Assembly (NCBI RefSeq): GCF_927798175.1
Contig: NZ_CAKMMP010000012.1
Coordinates: 27,446-91,445, forward strand
Length of the DNA stretch: 64,000 nucleotides
Direction: 5' to 3'
Source: Paenibacillus sp. JJ-223
GTDB taxonomy: Bacteria; Bacillota; Bacilli; Paenibacillales; Paenibacillaceae
Shown here: in pieces, positions 46,001 through 53,448 of the stretch
Layout of the letters: the number at the start of each line of letters is the position of its first letter
Numbering within the stretch: the stretch's first letter is position 1
Notes under the pieces: model-generated
Database searches by the model: none
The model's input: the letters and a program-made list of their open reading frames with translations, nothing else
Told to the model about the DNA's origin: nothing
Position numbers and translations under genes: made by a program

Positions 46001-46234
46001 TCCGTCAGGGTTATGGAATACAAGCGCCAGCTGTGTCCCCGGCTGTTCCCCCTTCTGTGCGGCGGCTTCGTCCAGAATAGCCGCAGCCTGGGTCGAAGAA
46101 TACCCGTCAGGCACGGAAAATTGGCCTTTTTCCCGGATCAGGTCGCTCATGCCTGGAGCCGTGAACATCAGTACGGCAGCTACGGCAATCCATAGCCCCA
46201 TCAGCCACCATCTTGCTTTCAAAATCGTTCTCAT
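43067..46234 (-). CDS. MMPL/RND-family membrane exporter
   Basis: 1055 residues. Two six-helix RND halves are visible, each with a glycine/aspartate proton-relay-type segment (MFGIGTDYCILL, about residue 240, and IALGVDYSIFLMDRF, about 955). Between helix 7 and helix 8 lies a long extracellular region (about 480-830) rich in heptad-like repeats (LSDGLARIEKG, ELKAGLQQAK, LQGGQEKIKQG), probably a coiled-coil stalk as in YhgE/Pip and actinobacterial MmpL-like proteins. Family members export lipids, drugs or secondary metabolites. It overlaps its MarR regulator gene by 4 bases (ATGA) and is surely co-expressed with it. Confidence 0.93.
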   Translation of the reverse strand: MRTILKARWWLMGLWIAVAAVLMFTAPGMSDLIREKGQFSVPDGYSSTQAAAILDEAAAQKGEQPGTQLALVFHNPDGLGTAGKQEAENAIKQLESNKDKLGILSILDPFSQPELAEKMISADGKTILTSLSVDQGKRTVKEMRSDLNGALQSVSVEHYITGKGLIDEDTIESSQEGLKKSEYITVAFILIILFLVFRSFVAPFVPLLTVGISYLVAQQIVAFLVDGVDFPISTFTQIFMVAVMFGIGTDYCILLISRFKEELAHHENTWEAIIATYRTAGKTVFFSALAVLVGFIAIGFAQFMLYRSAVAVAVGIAVMMVALVTIVPFFMAVLGKKLFWPSKGSLEHAESRIYGAAGRFSLKRPWAALLIIAAICVPLLSTYDGKLSFNSLDEIGDKYDSVKAFNIISDSFGPGESLPGQIVIQNDEPMDNAKTMAIAEKISREVEKVAGVSGVRSMTRPTGDEIKDFEVTQQVGTLSDGLGEGKTGLDKIRDGLSEASTQLSKNQPQLKEAADGAGELTKGTAQLQSGITQLSDGLARIEKGIRDGSSGAGELKAGLQQAKTSADQLAKASNQLLQAYRQAGKGVAAIGDGVGSLQKQLAGVSAALTSLSESFTALEARYPELAQDADYQRIKGTIGETGTGTAQLSQGLGQIQSSLGEAAAGISQANEGFASATAGQKALADGLDQIVAGIGQLETGLKQAADGQGQVIREIPSIQDGLGQLQGGQEKIKQGFTDLSGQLTQLTDGLNQSVDGISQVSGGLESAQDYLTQLQQSPDSDLAGWHVPEEALNSKDFEQVFDTYLSKDRKTMTIDVIFAENPYGTEAIDRVPDIEAAVQRAVQGSALEKADIAIGGVTSTFADLQEISNNDYTRTVMLMLAGTLIILIILLRSVIMPIYLILSLLLAYFSSMAITEVIFVNMLGFSGISWVTPFFGFVMLIALGVDYSIFLMDRFNENKGMRVQEAMLYAMKNMGTVILSAAVILSGTFAAMYPSGVLSMMQIATVVLSGLILYSLLFLPLFVPVMVKMFGRANWWPFPSKEQQDAASSDRSIGM

Positions 46235-46689
46235 GCTTCGTCCTGTCCTCCTTCATCGGATAGCAGCAGCGCCAATTTTTCGAAAGATTCAATGAAATTT
46301 CGTATCTCTTCCGGCTTGAAATGCACCAGGTAAGGCTCAAGCAGCTTGTGAATCTCCTGCTCCGTTTCCTGATAAATTTTGCGCCCCGTGTCTGTCAAAG
46401 ACAAATACACCACTCTGCGGTCACGTTCATCCCCCGAGCGATGAACCAGATTTCGGCTCACCAGCTTGTTGACCAATGCCGTAATGCTGCTCTTGCCGAC
46501 GCAGAGAAGATCCGCCAAATCCGAGGGCGTACAATCCGGTTTTTCATCAATCAGGCGCAGGGCGCAAAATTGATCTGTCGACATCATCTGCCCGACCTGT
46601 TCCCGAATACGAATTTCAAACTGCTTGGTGACTAAAAACGAGGCATCCAAATATCGATTGACCAAGTGCTTGGCATCCGGTTTCTGCAT
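46231..46689 (-). CDS. MarR-family regulator of the MMPL exporter
   Basis: 152 residues with the winged helix (TPSDLADLLCVGKSSITALVNKLVSRNLVHR and the wing DERDRRVVYLSLTDTGR). It is first in the MarR-MMPL operon, with AAAGGAGA upstream of the ATG. Three tandem 16- to 17-bp partly palindromic units cover its promoter (46713-46761), which strongly suggests autorepression relieved by an exporter substrate. Confidence 0.93.
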   Translation of the reverse strand: MQKPDAKHLVNRYLDASFLVTKQFEIRIREQVGQMMSTDQFCALRLIDEKPDCTPSDLADLLCVGKSSITALVNKLVSRNLVHRSGDERDRRVVYLSLTDTGRKIYQETEQEIHKLLEPYLVHFKPEEIRNFIESFEKLALLLSDEGGQDEA

Positions 46690-46712
46690 GGTTCAATTCT
46701 CCTTTCTCATAA

Positions 46713-46761
46713 AGTTCACTAAACGAACTATTTCATAACGAAACTATTCTATAATGAAACT
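46713..46761 (-). promoter_or_regulatory. Triple-repeat operator over the MarR-MMPL promoter
   Basis: Three adjoining units, agttcactaaacgaact (46713-46729), atttcataacgaaact (46730-46745) and attctataatgaaact (46746-46761), repeat with a period of 16-17 bp. The -10-like TATAGA (46748-46753, minus strand) lies inside the third unit; TTGCTT at 46770-46775 is the -35-like box, with a 16-base spacer. Confidence 0.75.
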
Positions 46762-46809
46762 TTATTCCAAAGCAATACTTTTTTCCTGCATCTTCCGTCC
46801 CTAAAAAGC

Positions 46810-46859
46810 AAAAAAACAGGACGCCTTACTCGGGTCATTCACCCGATCCCACGTCCTGC
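46810..46859 (-). terminator. Terminator of the GNAT gene
   Basis: On the minus strand caggacg pairs with cgtcctg around an inner cgggt/acccg stem, followed by TTTTTTT. It sits about 40 bases past the acetyltransferase stop. Confidence 0.88.
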
Positions 46860-46897
46860 CCTAGTCCATCTTCATTTCATTGCAACCGATATCGCAA

Positions 46898-47332
46898 TTA
46901 CGCCTCTTCTTCCTCATCCTTTTCCAGCACACAGCGGAATCGTTCCACGCCAGGATAAGGCTCCCCTAAACTATAAACGACGAATCCGGAATTCCGGTAA
47001 AAGTCGACCGCTTCCTGATCCGTTTCCGCAACCAGCAAGTCCGGATTGTGCTTCTCAAGCACTTGGGCAATCATGCCCCGGCCATAATTTTTGAACCGAT
47101 TTTCCGGCAGCACCGCGATATGCCGAATGGTGATCTCGCTGTCTCCCGTTTGTTCATAACCGATCAGACCTACCAATTGCTGCTCGTCTTCATACCCTTC
47201 CAGATGCAAATCATCACTCTGAATATATTGTTGCAGCGCGTGGTCCAACCGGTCCGGATCCGGAAATACCGAATAGGATAACAGTTCCTGCACAACCGGC
47301 TCCTGTATGCGCGTTTTCAAATCAATCAACAT
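46898..47332 (-). CDS. GNAT-family N-acetyltransferase
   Basis: 144 residues from the ATG at 47330-47332, which has AGGAGG nine bases upstream; a longer frame exists but lacks a site. The GNAT core is visible (ITIRHIAVLPENRFKNYGRGMI, the acetyl-CoA loop in parts, and VDFYRNSGFVV near the end). The very acidic C-terminus (EKDEEEEA) is unusual but short. Substrate unknown. NagK-like kinase lies 79 bases upstream on the same strand. Confidence 0.88.
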   Translation of the reverse strand: MLIDLKTRIQEPVVQELLSYSVFPDPDRLDHALQQYIQSDDLHLEGYEDEQQLVGLIGYEQTGDSEITIRHIAVLPENRFKNYGRGMIAQVLEKHNPDLLVAETDQEAVDFYRNSGFVVYSLGEPYPGVERFRCVLEKDEEEEA

Positions 47333-47411
47333 TTTGTCATTCCTCCTACTGCTTGCTATCTTCCGCCATCGTATTGTAGTCGTTCGTACGCCAAAGTTCA
47401 AGCTGCATTCC

Positions 47412-48398
47412 TTATGGTCGGATTGTGGCAAGTTCTGATCGAAGCGTGGCGAGCATGTTTTCACTCACCGGAATGCCTGCCGTATCCCATGCCTCGAGCA
47501 AAGCGCCGCCGACTGCAGTCAGATCGCCAGCTGCAAGCCGGAAGCTCCTGCCTCCTGCCTCGCCTGCGGAAGCAAGCCCTTTGCGGATCGCTTCGCGCAT
47601 ATACGGCGTTTCCAGGCAGCTGCCCGTCAGACTGACGGCAACCGAATCGGATTGAAAGCAGGCTGCAAGCATCGCGATCCCTACCACTGCCGTATCGGCC
47701 GCTCGATCACATACATCTACAGCAAGCGGTACTCCTTTGCCTGCAGCTTCGGTAACCAATGGAGCCATCTGCCCAAACCGCCGATTGGTTTCCTGCTTGT
47801 TTCCTCCGAATCCCGTTGAGCCGAGTCGTGCCAGTTCCTGTATCGTGTTTACGTTCCAATAATTCAAAACGAGTTCAATCCATGCCATGTCCGCCTGACC
47901 ATAACGACCTGCCAAAATGGAGTGCACGGTGTCGTAAGACAGGAAACGCGCCGCCACCGGAGCATAATGTCCGAACTGGTCATTGCGAATCCACTGCCCT
48001 TTCTCGGTCTTGGCAAGGATTAAGGAACCCGTACCTCCGATGGCAACAATTCCAGGATCGCCATGGAAAGCCGCCGTGTGGGCGATGCGCGTATCGTTTA
48101 CAGCATGGATGCTGCCTTGGATCCCCGTTCTGCGCAATAATTGTTCTGCCCATGCATAGTGTTCGTCCTGATCCAGTCCGGCCATCCCCGCCGTCAAGGA
48201 GGCAATCTGCTGTACCTGCAACCCTGCCTTCTGAATGGCTTCGGCGATCCCTTCGAGCACATTCTGTTCGGCACGGTCATCGTGATAACGATTGCAGCCT
48301 CCTTTTTGCACGTAAGAGTGGACATGCCCTTGATGATCTGCGATCGCTACCCGTGTATGACTTCCTCCACCATCGATCCCGATGACATATGTATCCAT
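47412..48398 (-). CDS. N-acetylglucosamine kinase-like protein (BadF/BadG/BcrA ATPase family)
   Basis: 328 residues of the ASKHA fold. Phosphate-1 motif GIDGGGSHTRVAI is at the N-terminus; later motifs are AGMAGLDQDE, NDTRIAHTAAF and GGTGSLIL. Bacterial relatives phosphorylate N-acetylglucosamine, glucosamine or muropeptide sugars. The ATG follows GGAGGAGG. A decayed copy of the intergenic repeat lies just upstream (48424-48545). Confidence 0.87.
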   Translation of the reverse strand: MDTYVIGIDGGGSHTRVAIADHQGHVHSYVQKGGCNRYHDDRAEQNVLEGIAEAIQKAGLQVQQIASLTAGMAGLDQDEHYAWAEQLLRRTGIQGSIHAVNDTRIAHTAAFHGDPGIVAIGGTGSLILAKTEKGQWIRNDQFGHYAPVAARFLSYDTVHSILAGRYGQADMAWIELVLNYWNVNTIQELARLGSTGFGGNKQETNRRFGQMAPLVTEAAGKGVPLAVDVCDRAADTAVVGIAMLAACFQSDSVAVSLTGSCLETPYMREAIRKGLASAGEAGGRSFRLAAGDLTAVGGALLEAWDTAGIPVSENMLATLRSELATIRP

Positions 48399-48423
48399 TG
48401 CTCATTTCCTCCTCCAACATTGT

Positions 48424-48545
48424 CTATATGAACCGCACTAATCAATCACACTAGGTCACTGCGAGTGCAGTACCATCTTCCCATCGCCTGTTATCTAGCT
48501 CTCCCTCTTTCCGTCGGGTCATTCCCCGGGAAAATGGGTCGGTCT
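48424..48545 (+). repeat. Decayed copy of the intergenic repeat (copy 3)
   Basis: It aligns with copy 2 from its left end: ctatatgaaccgcactaatc, then cacactaggtcactgcg, gcagtaccatcttcccatcg and ctgttatc. The right half is replaced by a different GC-rich stretch that includes attccccgggaaaat. It sits between the methyltransferase gene and nagK-like gene. Confidence 0.6.
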
Positions 48546-48559
48546 GCTTAGGCATTCGT

Positions 48560-49273
48560 TTATTTCTTCTGCACCGCAAAACGGACAAAAACAGACCTAA
48601 ACTGCGATTCTTCATCATACTTCATCTCTGTTATTTTGTGTTCGGTCGTCTTCTGGTGGAGAATCTCCCATCCGGCATAGCTCTTCCATAACAGATCCAT
48701 GGCTTCCTCGGTGGACAGGTTCAATTCAATCAGAGGCAAAAGCGGCCGTCCGGTGCGTATCTCTTGTTCCTTCACGTTTGTGCTCATGGCAATGCAATGA
48801 ATTCCGCCTGTCCGCGTGCCCTGCTGCATCCGTTCAATGGTTCCAAGGAACGCTTCCTTACTTGACATGTGCTCCAGGCAAGAACAGGCAACGATATAAT
48901 CATAATGCGCTTTTGGTATCGGATAATGCTCTGCGTCTGCCTTTTCGACCTTAATCAAGTGATCAACCCCGTATTGCTGCGCATAGGTGCACAGACCATC
49001 TACGGCCGCATCAATCAGGTCAACACCGACGATCCTGCTTTCCGTCTGTTTCAGACGCTGCGCAATCGCAATGGCATGACGTCCGACGCCGCATCCGAGA
49101 TCAAGCACATTCAACCTGGAATGACGGGTCAATAGTCGTTCCAGCATTTCCATCACGACGGGCATCGGTTTCGCCATCCAGGTACCTTCCGCGAACAGTT
49201 CATGATTACGATAGAACCTGTCATGATAATCGGCCTCCGCCCTGCGTGCAGCATTAAAGCGCTCCCGATTCAT
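48560..49273 (-). CDS. Class I SAM-dependent methyltransferase
   Basis: 237 residues from the ATG at 49271-49273, preceded by AAAGGGGAG. The SAM-binding motif I is VLDLGCGVGRHAIA, followed by GVDLIDAAVDGL and YDYIVACSCLEHM, as in TehB/UbiE-like methyltransferases. The substrate cannot be told. It lies 14 bases after the small zinc-ribbon protein gene and is probably co-transcribed with it. Confidence 0.9.
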   Translation of the reverse strand: MNRERFNAARRAEADYHDRFYRNHELFAEGTWMAKPMPVVMEMLERLLTRHSRLNVLDLGCGVGRHAIAIAQRLKQTESRIVGVDLIDAAVDGLCTYAQQYGVDHLIKVEKADAEHYPIPKAHYDYIVACSCLEHMSSKEAFLGTIERMQQGTRTGGIHCIAMSTNVKEQEIRTGRPLLPLIELNLSTEEAMDLLWKSYAGWEILHQKTTEHKITEMKYDEESQFRSVFVRFAVQKK

Positions 49274-49287
49274 TAGACACTCCCCTT

Positions 49288-49635
49288 TCAGAAGCGGACC
49301 GTTAGCGTTCCCGATCCGGCAACAAAAACCAAACATAGGATCGCCATGACCACCATCGAACCGGTCACGATCAATTTGCCCGTATCCCTCCGATAGGGAT
49401 CATCGTGAAACAGCAGCACTCCCCCGATCGTCATCGCGATTGGCGCGAATAACAGCGTCATGATGACCAGCAGCACAATGGAATAGCGATCCAGTGGCTT
49501 TCCCTCTTCCTGCATGTAAACGCGTTCGGGCGGCGCCGTCTTTGTTTCTACGAGATTGCCGCATGCTTTGCATTTGAATTCGTCCTCTGCCATTTCTTGC
49601 TGACAATACGAACACACCCTTGCTGGTCGAGGCAT
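49288..49635 (-). CDS. Small zinc-ribbon membrane protein
   Basis: 115 residues from the ATG at 49633-49635, which has AAAGGAGG six bases upstream. The N-terminus has two CxxC pairs (CSYCQQEM and CKACGN), a typical zinc ribbon, followed by two membrane segments (about 52-76 and 88-108). No specific function is known. It is just upstream of the methyltransferase gene on the same strand. Confidence 0.75.
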   Translation of the reverse strand: MPRPARVCSYCQQEMAEDEFKCKACGNLVETKTAPPERVYMQEEGKPLDRYSIVLLVIMTLLFAPIAMTIGGVLLFHDDPYRRDTGKLIVTGSMVVMAILCLVFVAGSGTLTVRF

Positions 49636-49852
49636 AAAATCCCTCCTTTTCATAGGCCTTACTCATGTATTGCACTCTGCATCCGGCCTGCTTCCGATCC
49701 CCAATGAATCCTAATGGGCAGAATGGTTCGTTCAGGCATTTCATTTCAACGAACCCATATATACCCATTCTCCGATTTCAGGGATTGGATGTCAATCTGC
49801 TTTGACCGAGCTTAGCCGGCTCGAAAGCCGTCCTCCCAATCCGAGCAAAAAC

Positions 49853-49889
49853 AAAAAAACCGACGCGTTACGAACGCACGTCGGTTTTT
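49853..49889 (-). terminator. Terminator overlapping the 3' end of the marR gene at 49868
   Basis: aaaaaaccgacg pairs with cgtcggttttt. The right arm lies inside the last codons of the regulator gene (stop at 49868), so coding and terminator sequence overlap. A- and T-runs flank both sides. Confidence 0.88.
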
Positions 49890-50329
49890 CCTGCAGCAGC
49901 CAGGCCAAGTTTTTTCAACAACCGGATCGCCTCTGTCTTCTCGGATGGCGAAAGCCCCTCCAGGGCATCGATGATGACTTGATGATGCTGCGGGAAAACC
50001 TCTTCAAAGAAGGCCTTCCCCGTCTCAGTCAATTCGGCAAAAATAACGCGCCGATCCTCCTTGGAGGCACGTCTTGTAATCAGCTTTTTATTTTGCAGCT
50101 TGTCCACGACATACGTAATGTTGCCGCTCGACATCAACACCTTTTCGCCGATTTTCTGGAGGGCCTGCGGCCCCCTGTGATACAACAAGTCAAGCACCCC
50201 GAATTCCGTTGAATTCAGTCCATGGCTTTGAATGTCCCGGTTGGACCTTGAAGTCACTGAATTATATGCTCGGACAAGAACCACAAATAATTGCAAAGAC
50301 AGTTCCCGATTGTCCTCCGTATTCGGCAT
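49868..50329 (-). CDS. MarR-family regulator
   Basis: 153 residues. The winged helix is clear (KIGEKVLMSSGNITYVVDKLQNKKLITRR and wing SKEDRRVIFAELTETGK). The protein resembles OhrR/YkvE-like regulators but lacks an obvious N-terminal sensing cysteine. The ATG has GGAGG nine bases upstream. A near-palindrome lies 24 bases upstream of the start. No partner gene is on its strand, since it ends in its own terminator. Confidence 0.9.
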   Translation of the reverse strand: MPNTEDNRELSLQLFVVLVRAYNSVTSRSNRDIQSHGLNSTEFGVLDLLYHRGPQALQKIGEKVLMSSGNITYVVDKLQNKKLITRRASKEDRRVIFAELTETGKAFFEEVFPQHHQVIIDALEGLSPSEKTEAIRLLKKLGLAAAGKTDVRS

Positions 50330-50352
50330 TTCCCTAATCCTCCATCACTGAT

Positions 50353-50363
50353 TTACATTGTAA
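50353..50363. promoter_or_regulatory. Candidate operator of the marR gene
   Basis: ttacattgtaa is a perfect 5-bp inverted repeat around one central base, a typical MarR half-site geometry, within 35 bases of the start codon. Confidence 0.5.
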
Positions 50364-50459
50364 TGCTATCTTTTGCGGTCTGCCACTCTGCCCGCAGCAT
50401 GCCTCATGATTCACAAGAGGGATGTCAGTCATATCTCGAATCACGCCTCGCTTTTCAGG

Positions 50460-51137
50460 CTAGGGACGGTGCAGTTCATCGATGCTTCCGTCTTCCTTTG
50501 CCAAAATGACGGTATCTGCCATATCCACGAACAATCCATTATCCACGACGCCAGGCAGCATGTTCAAGCGAACGTTCAGTTCAGCCGCATGTTCAATGGC
50601 CTCCATATGGCAGTCAGCGATCAAGTTTCCGTTATCCGTCAGATAACGTTCCTCTCCATTCATTCTCCAGGCCGGACGGCAACCCAGCTTCTCCAGCGCG
50701 CTGAACGTCCACTCGGAGGCAAAAGGCACCACTTCCACCGGAAGCGGGAAACGGCCGAGCCGTTTAACCGCCTTGCTTCCATCTGCTACAATGATGAGTT
50801 TGTCGCTGTTGGCAGCTACGATCTTTTCACGCAATAATGCGCCGCCGCCGCCTTTGATCAGATTAAAATCCGGGTCCACTTCATCCGCGCCATCAATCGT
50901 AATATCAAGCCGGCCGATCTGGTCAAACGGGACGATGGGGATTCCCCACTCCCGTGCCAGCTTGTCCGAGGCTTCCGATGTGGCAACAGCCTGAATACGC
51001 AAACCGTCGCGCACGCGCTCTCCAAGCTTGCAAATAGCGTAGTATGCCGTCGATCCGGTTCCAAGTCCCACCTTCATGCCATCCTGAATGTATTCAGCCG
51101 CCCGTTCTGCTGCAATCTGTTTCAGATTCATCTCCAT
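50460..51137 (-). CDS. rpiA: RpiA, ribose-5-phosphate isomerase A
   Basis: 225 residues. It interconverts ribose 5-phosphate and ribulose 5-phosphate. Active-site blocks are GLGTGSTA (24-31), DGADE (82-86, catalytic Asp), KGGGGALLREK (95-105, with Lys95 and catalytic Glu104). The first ATG (51135-51137) lies 3 bases after GGGGG; ATG 51131 two codons later is an alternative. Many Bacillota use RpiB, so this RpiA copy may serve pentose growth. A promoter with a downstream palindrome is seen. Confidence 0.96.
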   Translation of the reverse strand: MEMNLKQIAAERAAEYIQDGMKVGLGTGSTAYYAICKLGERVRDGLRIQAVATSEASDKLAREWGIPIVPFDQIGRLDITIDGADEVDPDFNLIKGGGGALLREKIVAANSDKLIIVADGSKAVKRLGRFPLPVEVVPFASEWTFSALEKLGCRPAWRMNGEERYLTDNGNLIADCHMEAIEHAAELNVRLNMLPGVVDNGLFVDMADTVILAKEDGSIDELHRP

Positions 51138-51637
51138 AGACCCCCGCTGCTTATGAATTTAAAATACATACTGTATTTATTATAGATAAAACCGCTTCCG
51201 ATGTATATCATGACAGCTCAATCTGTCTGCCCGCCGCCGTCATGCAGAACGGAATGCAGCTCGGAAACAACGATGCATGATCGGATCCTATGCGATAAAA
51301 TACAAATGGAACGCCAAAAAATGGTAACCCTCCAAATCCATAGTGCTATATACCTATTGGTGGTGGTCATCTATCCGCATTTATGCAGAATATTAAAAAA
51401 GTTTTAATCAAACTATTCAGTTTGGGGACATTTTATACGACATATTAAAAGTGGATGTGTTTTAATTATTAGACACCCATGGTTAATAAGTGGGATAAAT
51501 CTTCATATTTACGACCACGAACCAAGACCATGGTCGCAGATCTAATCTACGAAGGAGGATATATACATGACCTGATTAGCTGCATTCATGCAAGCCATTC
51601 AAAGCGTCAATACCAAGAGAATCAGGAGTGGAATTTA
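51138..51637. other. 500-base intergenic leader between rpiA and the chemoreceptor gene
   Basis: It contains the rpiA promoter/operator at one end. At the other is a strong ribosome binding site (GAAGGAGG, 51551-51558) placed eight bases before ATG ACC TGA (51567-51575), a two-codon open frame, and then a 16-codon frame (from about 51588) that ends in TAG overlapping the chemoreceptor GTG. The A/T-rich middle (51380-51480) probably holds the promoter, but no clear sigma-A or sigma-D box was found. Confidence 0.5.
51163..51185 (-). promoter_or_regulatory. -10 box and palindromic operator of rpiA
   Basis: aaatacatactgtattt (51163-51179) is an inverted repeat with perfect 7-bp arms and a 3-base spacer. 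It directly follows a -10 TATAAT (51180-51185 read on the minus strand). The -35 region is weak. The placement over the start point suggests repression. Confidence 0.6.
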
Positions 51638-53401
51638 GTGAAATCATTCAGCTGGAAAAACATGTCTTTCTTTTCGAAAAACCTTTTGCTTTCATTCACC
51701 AACATTGTCATCATTGGCGTGGCACTGATCGCAAGCAGTTATTATTTCCAAAGAGTCGTGCTGATTGAGCAGTTGCATGATCAGGTCGAGCTCATCACGA
51801 AAAAATGGTCGGAAGAAATCCAACCGTCCGAAGTGCAGGCAGCCATAACGGAAGGCAGTTACGACGGACCTGTACAGACCAAGCTTCGGGCTTTCCTGGA
51901 CGAGATGCATGAGTATTATCCTAACGTGGCGCAGGCTTACATATTTGGAACAGAACTCGGCGGGAACACCCAACGGGAAACTTCATTGATTGCCATGCCG
52001 ACCAATTTGCGCGAAGCTTTCCAAAGCGATGGCGTCAATATCGGCGACATGTACGAGCAGCCGGTGACCGTGGCCAATGCCTTGAAAGAAATGTTGAGTA
52101 CCGACCGTCCAACGTTCACCACGTTTTATGACGACGATTTCGGAACCTGGACCACCATCGCTTATCCGATCAAGGACAGCAACGGGAAAATCTTCTCGTA
52201 TTTTGCCGTGGATGCGGATGCTTCGGCCGTGCCGGAAGGACTGGCATCCATGCTTAGAAACAGCATCATCATTCTGGTTGCCTTCCTGTTGTTGTTTTTG
52301 ATCATCCAATATCTTGTCGTGAAAAATACGCTCTCCCCGATCCGTCACCTGATTAAAGGTATCGATGATGTGAGCCGGGGCAATTTGGATGTCCAGCTTC
52401 CAACTGGAAAAGACGATTTGGGCATTGTCAACGAAAAATTCAATGTCATGGTCGGCAAAATCAACGATACGATCGTCAAAGTGCAATCCACTTCCCATGA
52501 AGTCAATGCTTCTGCAAGAGAATTGTACGATGTATCGGAAAGAAATAGCGATAACGCAGAAATCATCAACACCAGCGTCAATCATATTACATCCAACATT
52601 CGCGCCCAAGAGCAGGCCAGCATCGACAGCGCCCGCGCCATGAACGAAATGGCTACCGTCATTCAGACCATTGCCAGCAGTTCGTCCAATGTCGCCGACG
52701 AAGCCTATGAGATGGAACGCCGCTCCGAGCAAGGGAATGCCGTCGTTAATCAGGTTTCCGAGCAAATGACGCTGATTACCGAGTCGGTTAAAAACACGGC
52801 ATCTGCCATCCAAGTGCTGGAGAGCCGCTCGCAAGAGATTGGCGATATTCTTAATATCATTTCGGGGATATCAAGCCAAACCAACCTGCTTGCCCTGAAT
52901 GCTTCCATCGAAGCTGCCCGCGTTGGTGAAGAAGGGCGAGGTTTTGCCGTCGTGGCAGGCGAGGTTCGCAAGCTGGCCGAACAGTCCGAACAAGCAACGA
53001 GTCAAATTGCCGTGCTCATCGAAGAAATCCAAAGAGAGATCAAACAGGCTGTACGCGCCATGGAGCAAGGTACTTCCGAAGTGGATACGGGACTGGCCGT
53101 GGCCGCCGAGACCGGACGGCTGTTCCACGATATTTTGGCTGCAGCGAGAAAAGTGTCTTCGCAAATCCAGGAAGTTTCCAGCGCAACCCAGGAAATCTCC
53201 GCCGGGACCGAAGAGATGACGGCAACCGCCGACGACTTGTCCGCCAGCGTAAGCAAAACAGCCGAGAGCAGCGTGCGAATTTCGGAATCCGTGAATGAGC
53301 AGAAGTCTTCCCTTAGCACGCTCGTCGATTCGTCGAACCGCCTGACCAGCATGTCCGAAGAGCTGCAGGAACTCGTTTCACAATTCAACGTCAAAAAATA
53401 A
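51638..53401 (+). CDS. Methyl-accepting chemotaxis protein with extracellular sensor domain
   Basis: 587 residues from the GTG at 51638, with AGGAG nine bases upstream. The longer frame from 51479 lacks a site. TM1 (about 16-37) and TM2 (about 208-227) flank an extracellular single-Cache-like domain; a HAMP segment follows, then the cytoplasmic signalling domain with its conserved hairpin tip ISSQTNLLALNASIEAARVG (about 411-430). No CheR-binding pentapeptide at the C-terminus. The NRPS gene starts only 47 bases after the stop on the same strand, so the two may be one transcript. Confidence 0.93.
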   Translation: MKSFSWKNMSFFSKNLLLSFTNIVIIGVALIASSYYFQRVVLIEQLHDQVELITKKWSEEIQPSEVQAAITEGSYDGPVQTKLRAFLDEMHEYYPNVAQAYIFGTELGGNTQRETSLIAMPTNLREAFQSDGVNIGDMYEQPVTVANALKEMLSTDRPTFTTFYDDDFGTWTTIAYPIKDSNGKIFSYFAVDADASAVPEGLASMLRNSIIILVAFLLLFLIIQYLVVKNTLSPIRHLIKGIDDVSRGNLDVQLPTGKDDLGIVNEKFNVMVGKINDTIVKVQSTSHEVNASARELYDVSERNSDNAEIINTSVNHITSNIRAQEQASIDSARAMNEMATVIQTIASSSSNVADEAYEMERRSEQGNAVVNQVSEQMTLITESVKNTASAIQVLESRSQEIGDILNIISGISSQTNLLALNASIEAARVGEEGRGFAVVAGEVRKLAEQSEQATSQIAVLIEEIQREIKQAVRAMEQGTSEVDTGLAVAAETGRLFHDILAAARKVSSQIQEVSSATQEISAGTEEMTATADDLSASVSKTAESSVRISESVNEQKSSLSTLVDSSNRLTSMSEELQELVSQFNVKK

Positions 53402-53448
53402 ACCTGAAATCCAACATGCATACAATGGAAACAAGGAGGATCCCATAA

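Noticed and set aside
45191..46195. Plus-strand frame of 334 codons opposite the MMPL gene
   Set aside because: His/Arg/Asn-rich antisense frame without a start signal; the MMPL protein is clearly real.
51479..51637. N-terminal 53-residue extension of the chemoreceptor
   Set aside because: The extension has no ribosome binding site and reads as non-conserved leader, whereas the GTG at 51638 has AGGAG upstream and places the first membrane segment near the N-terminus.
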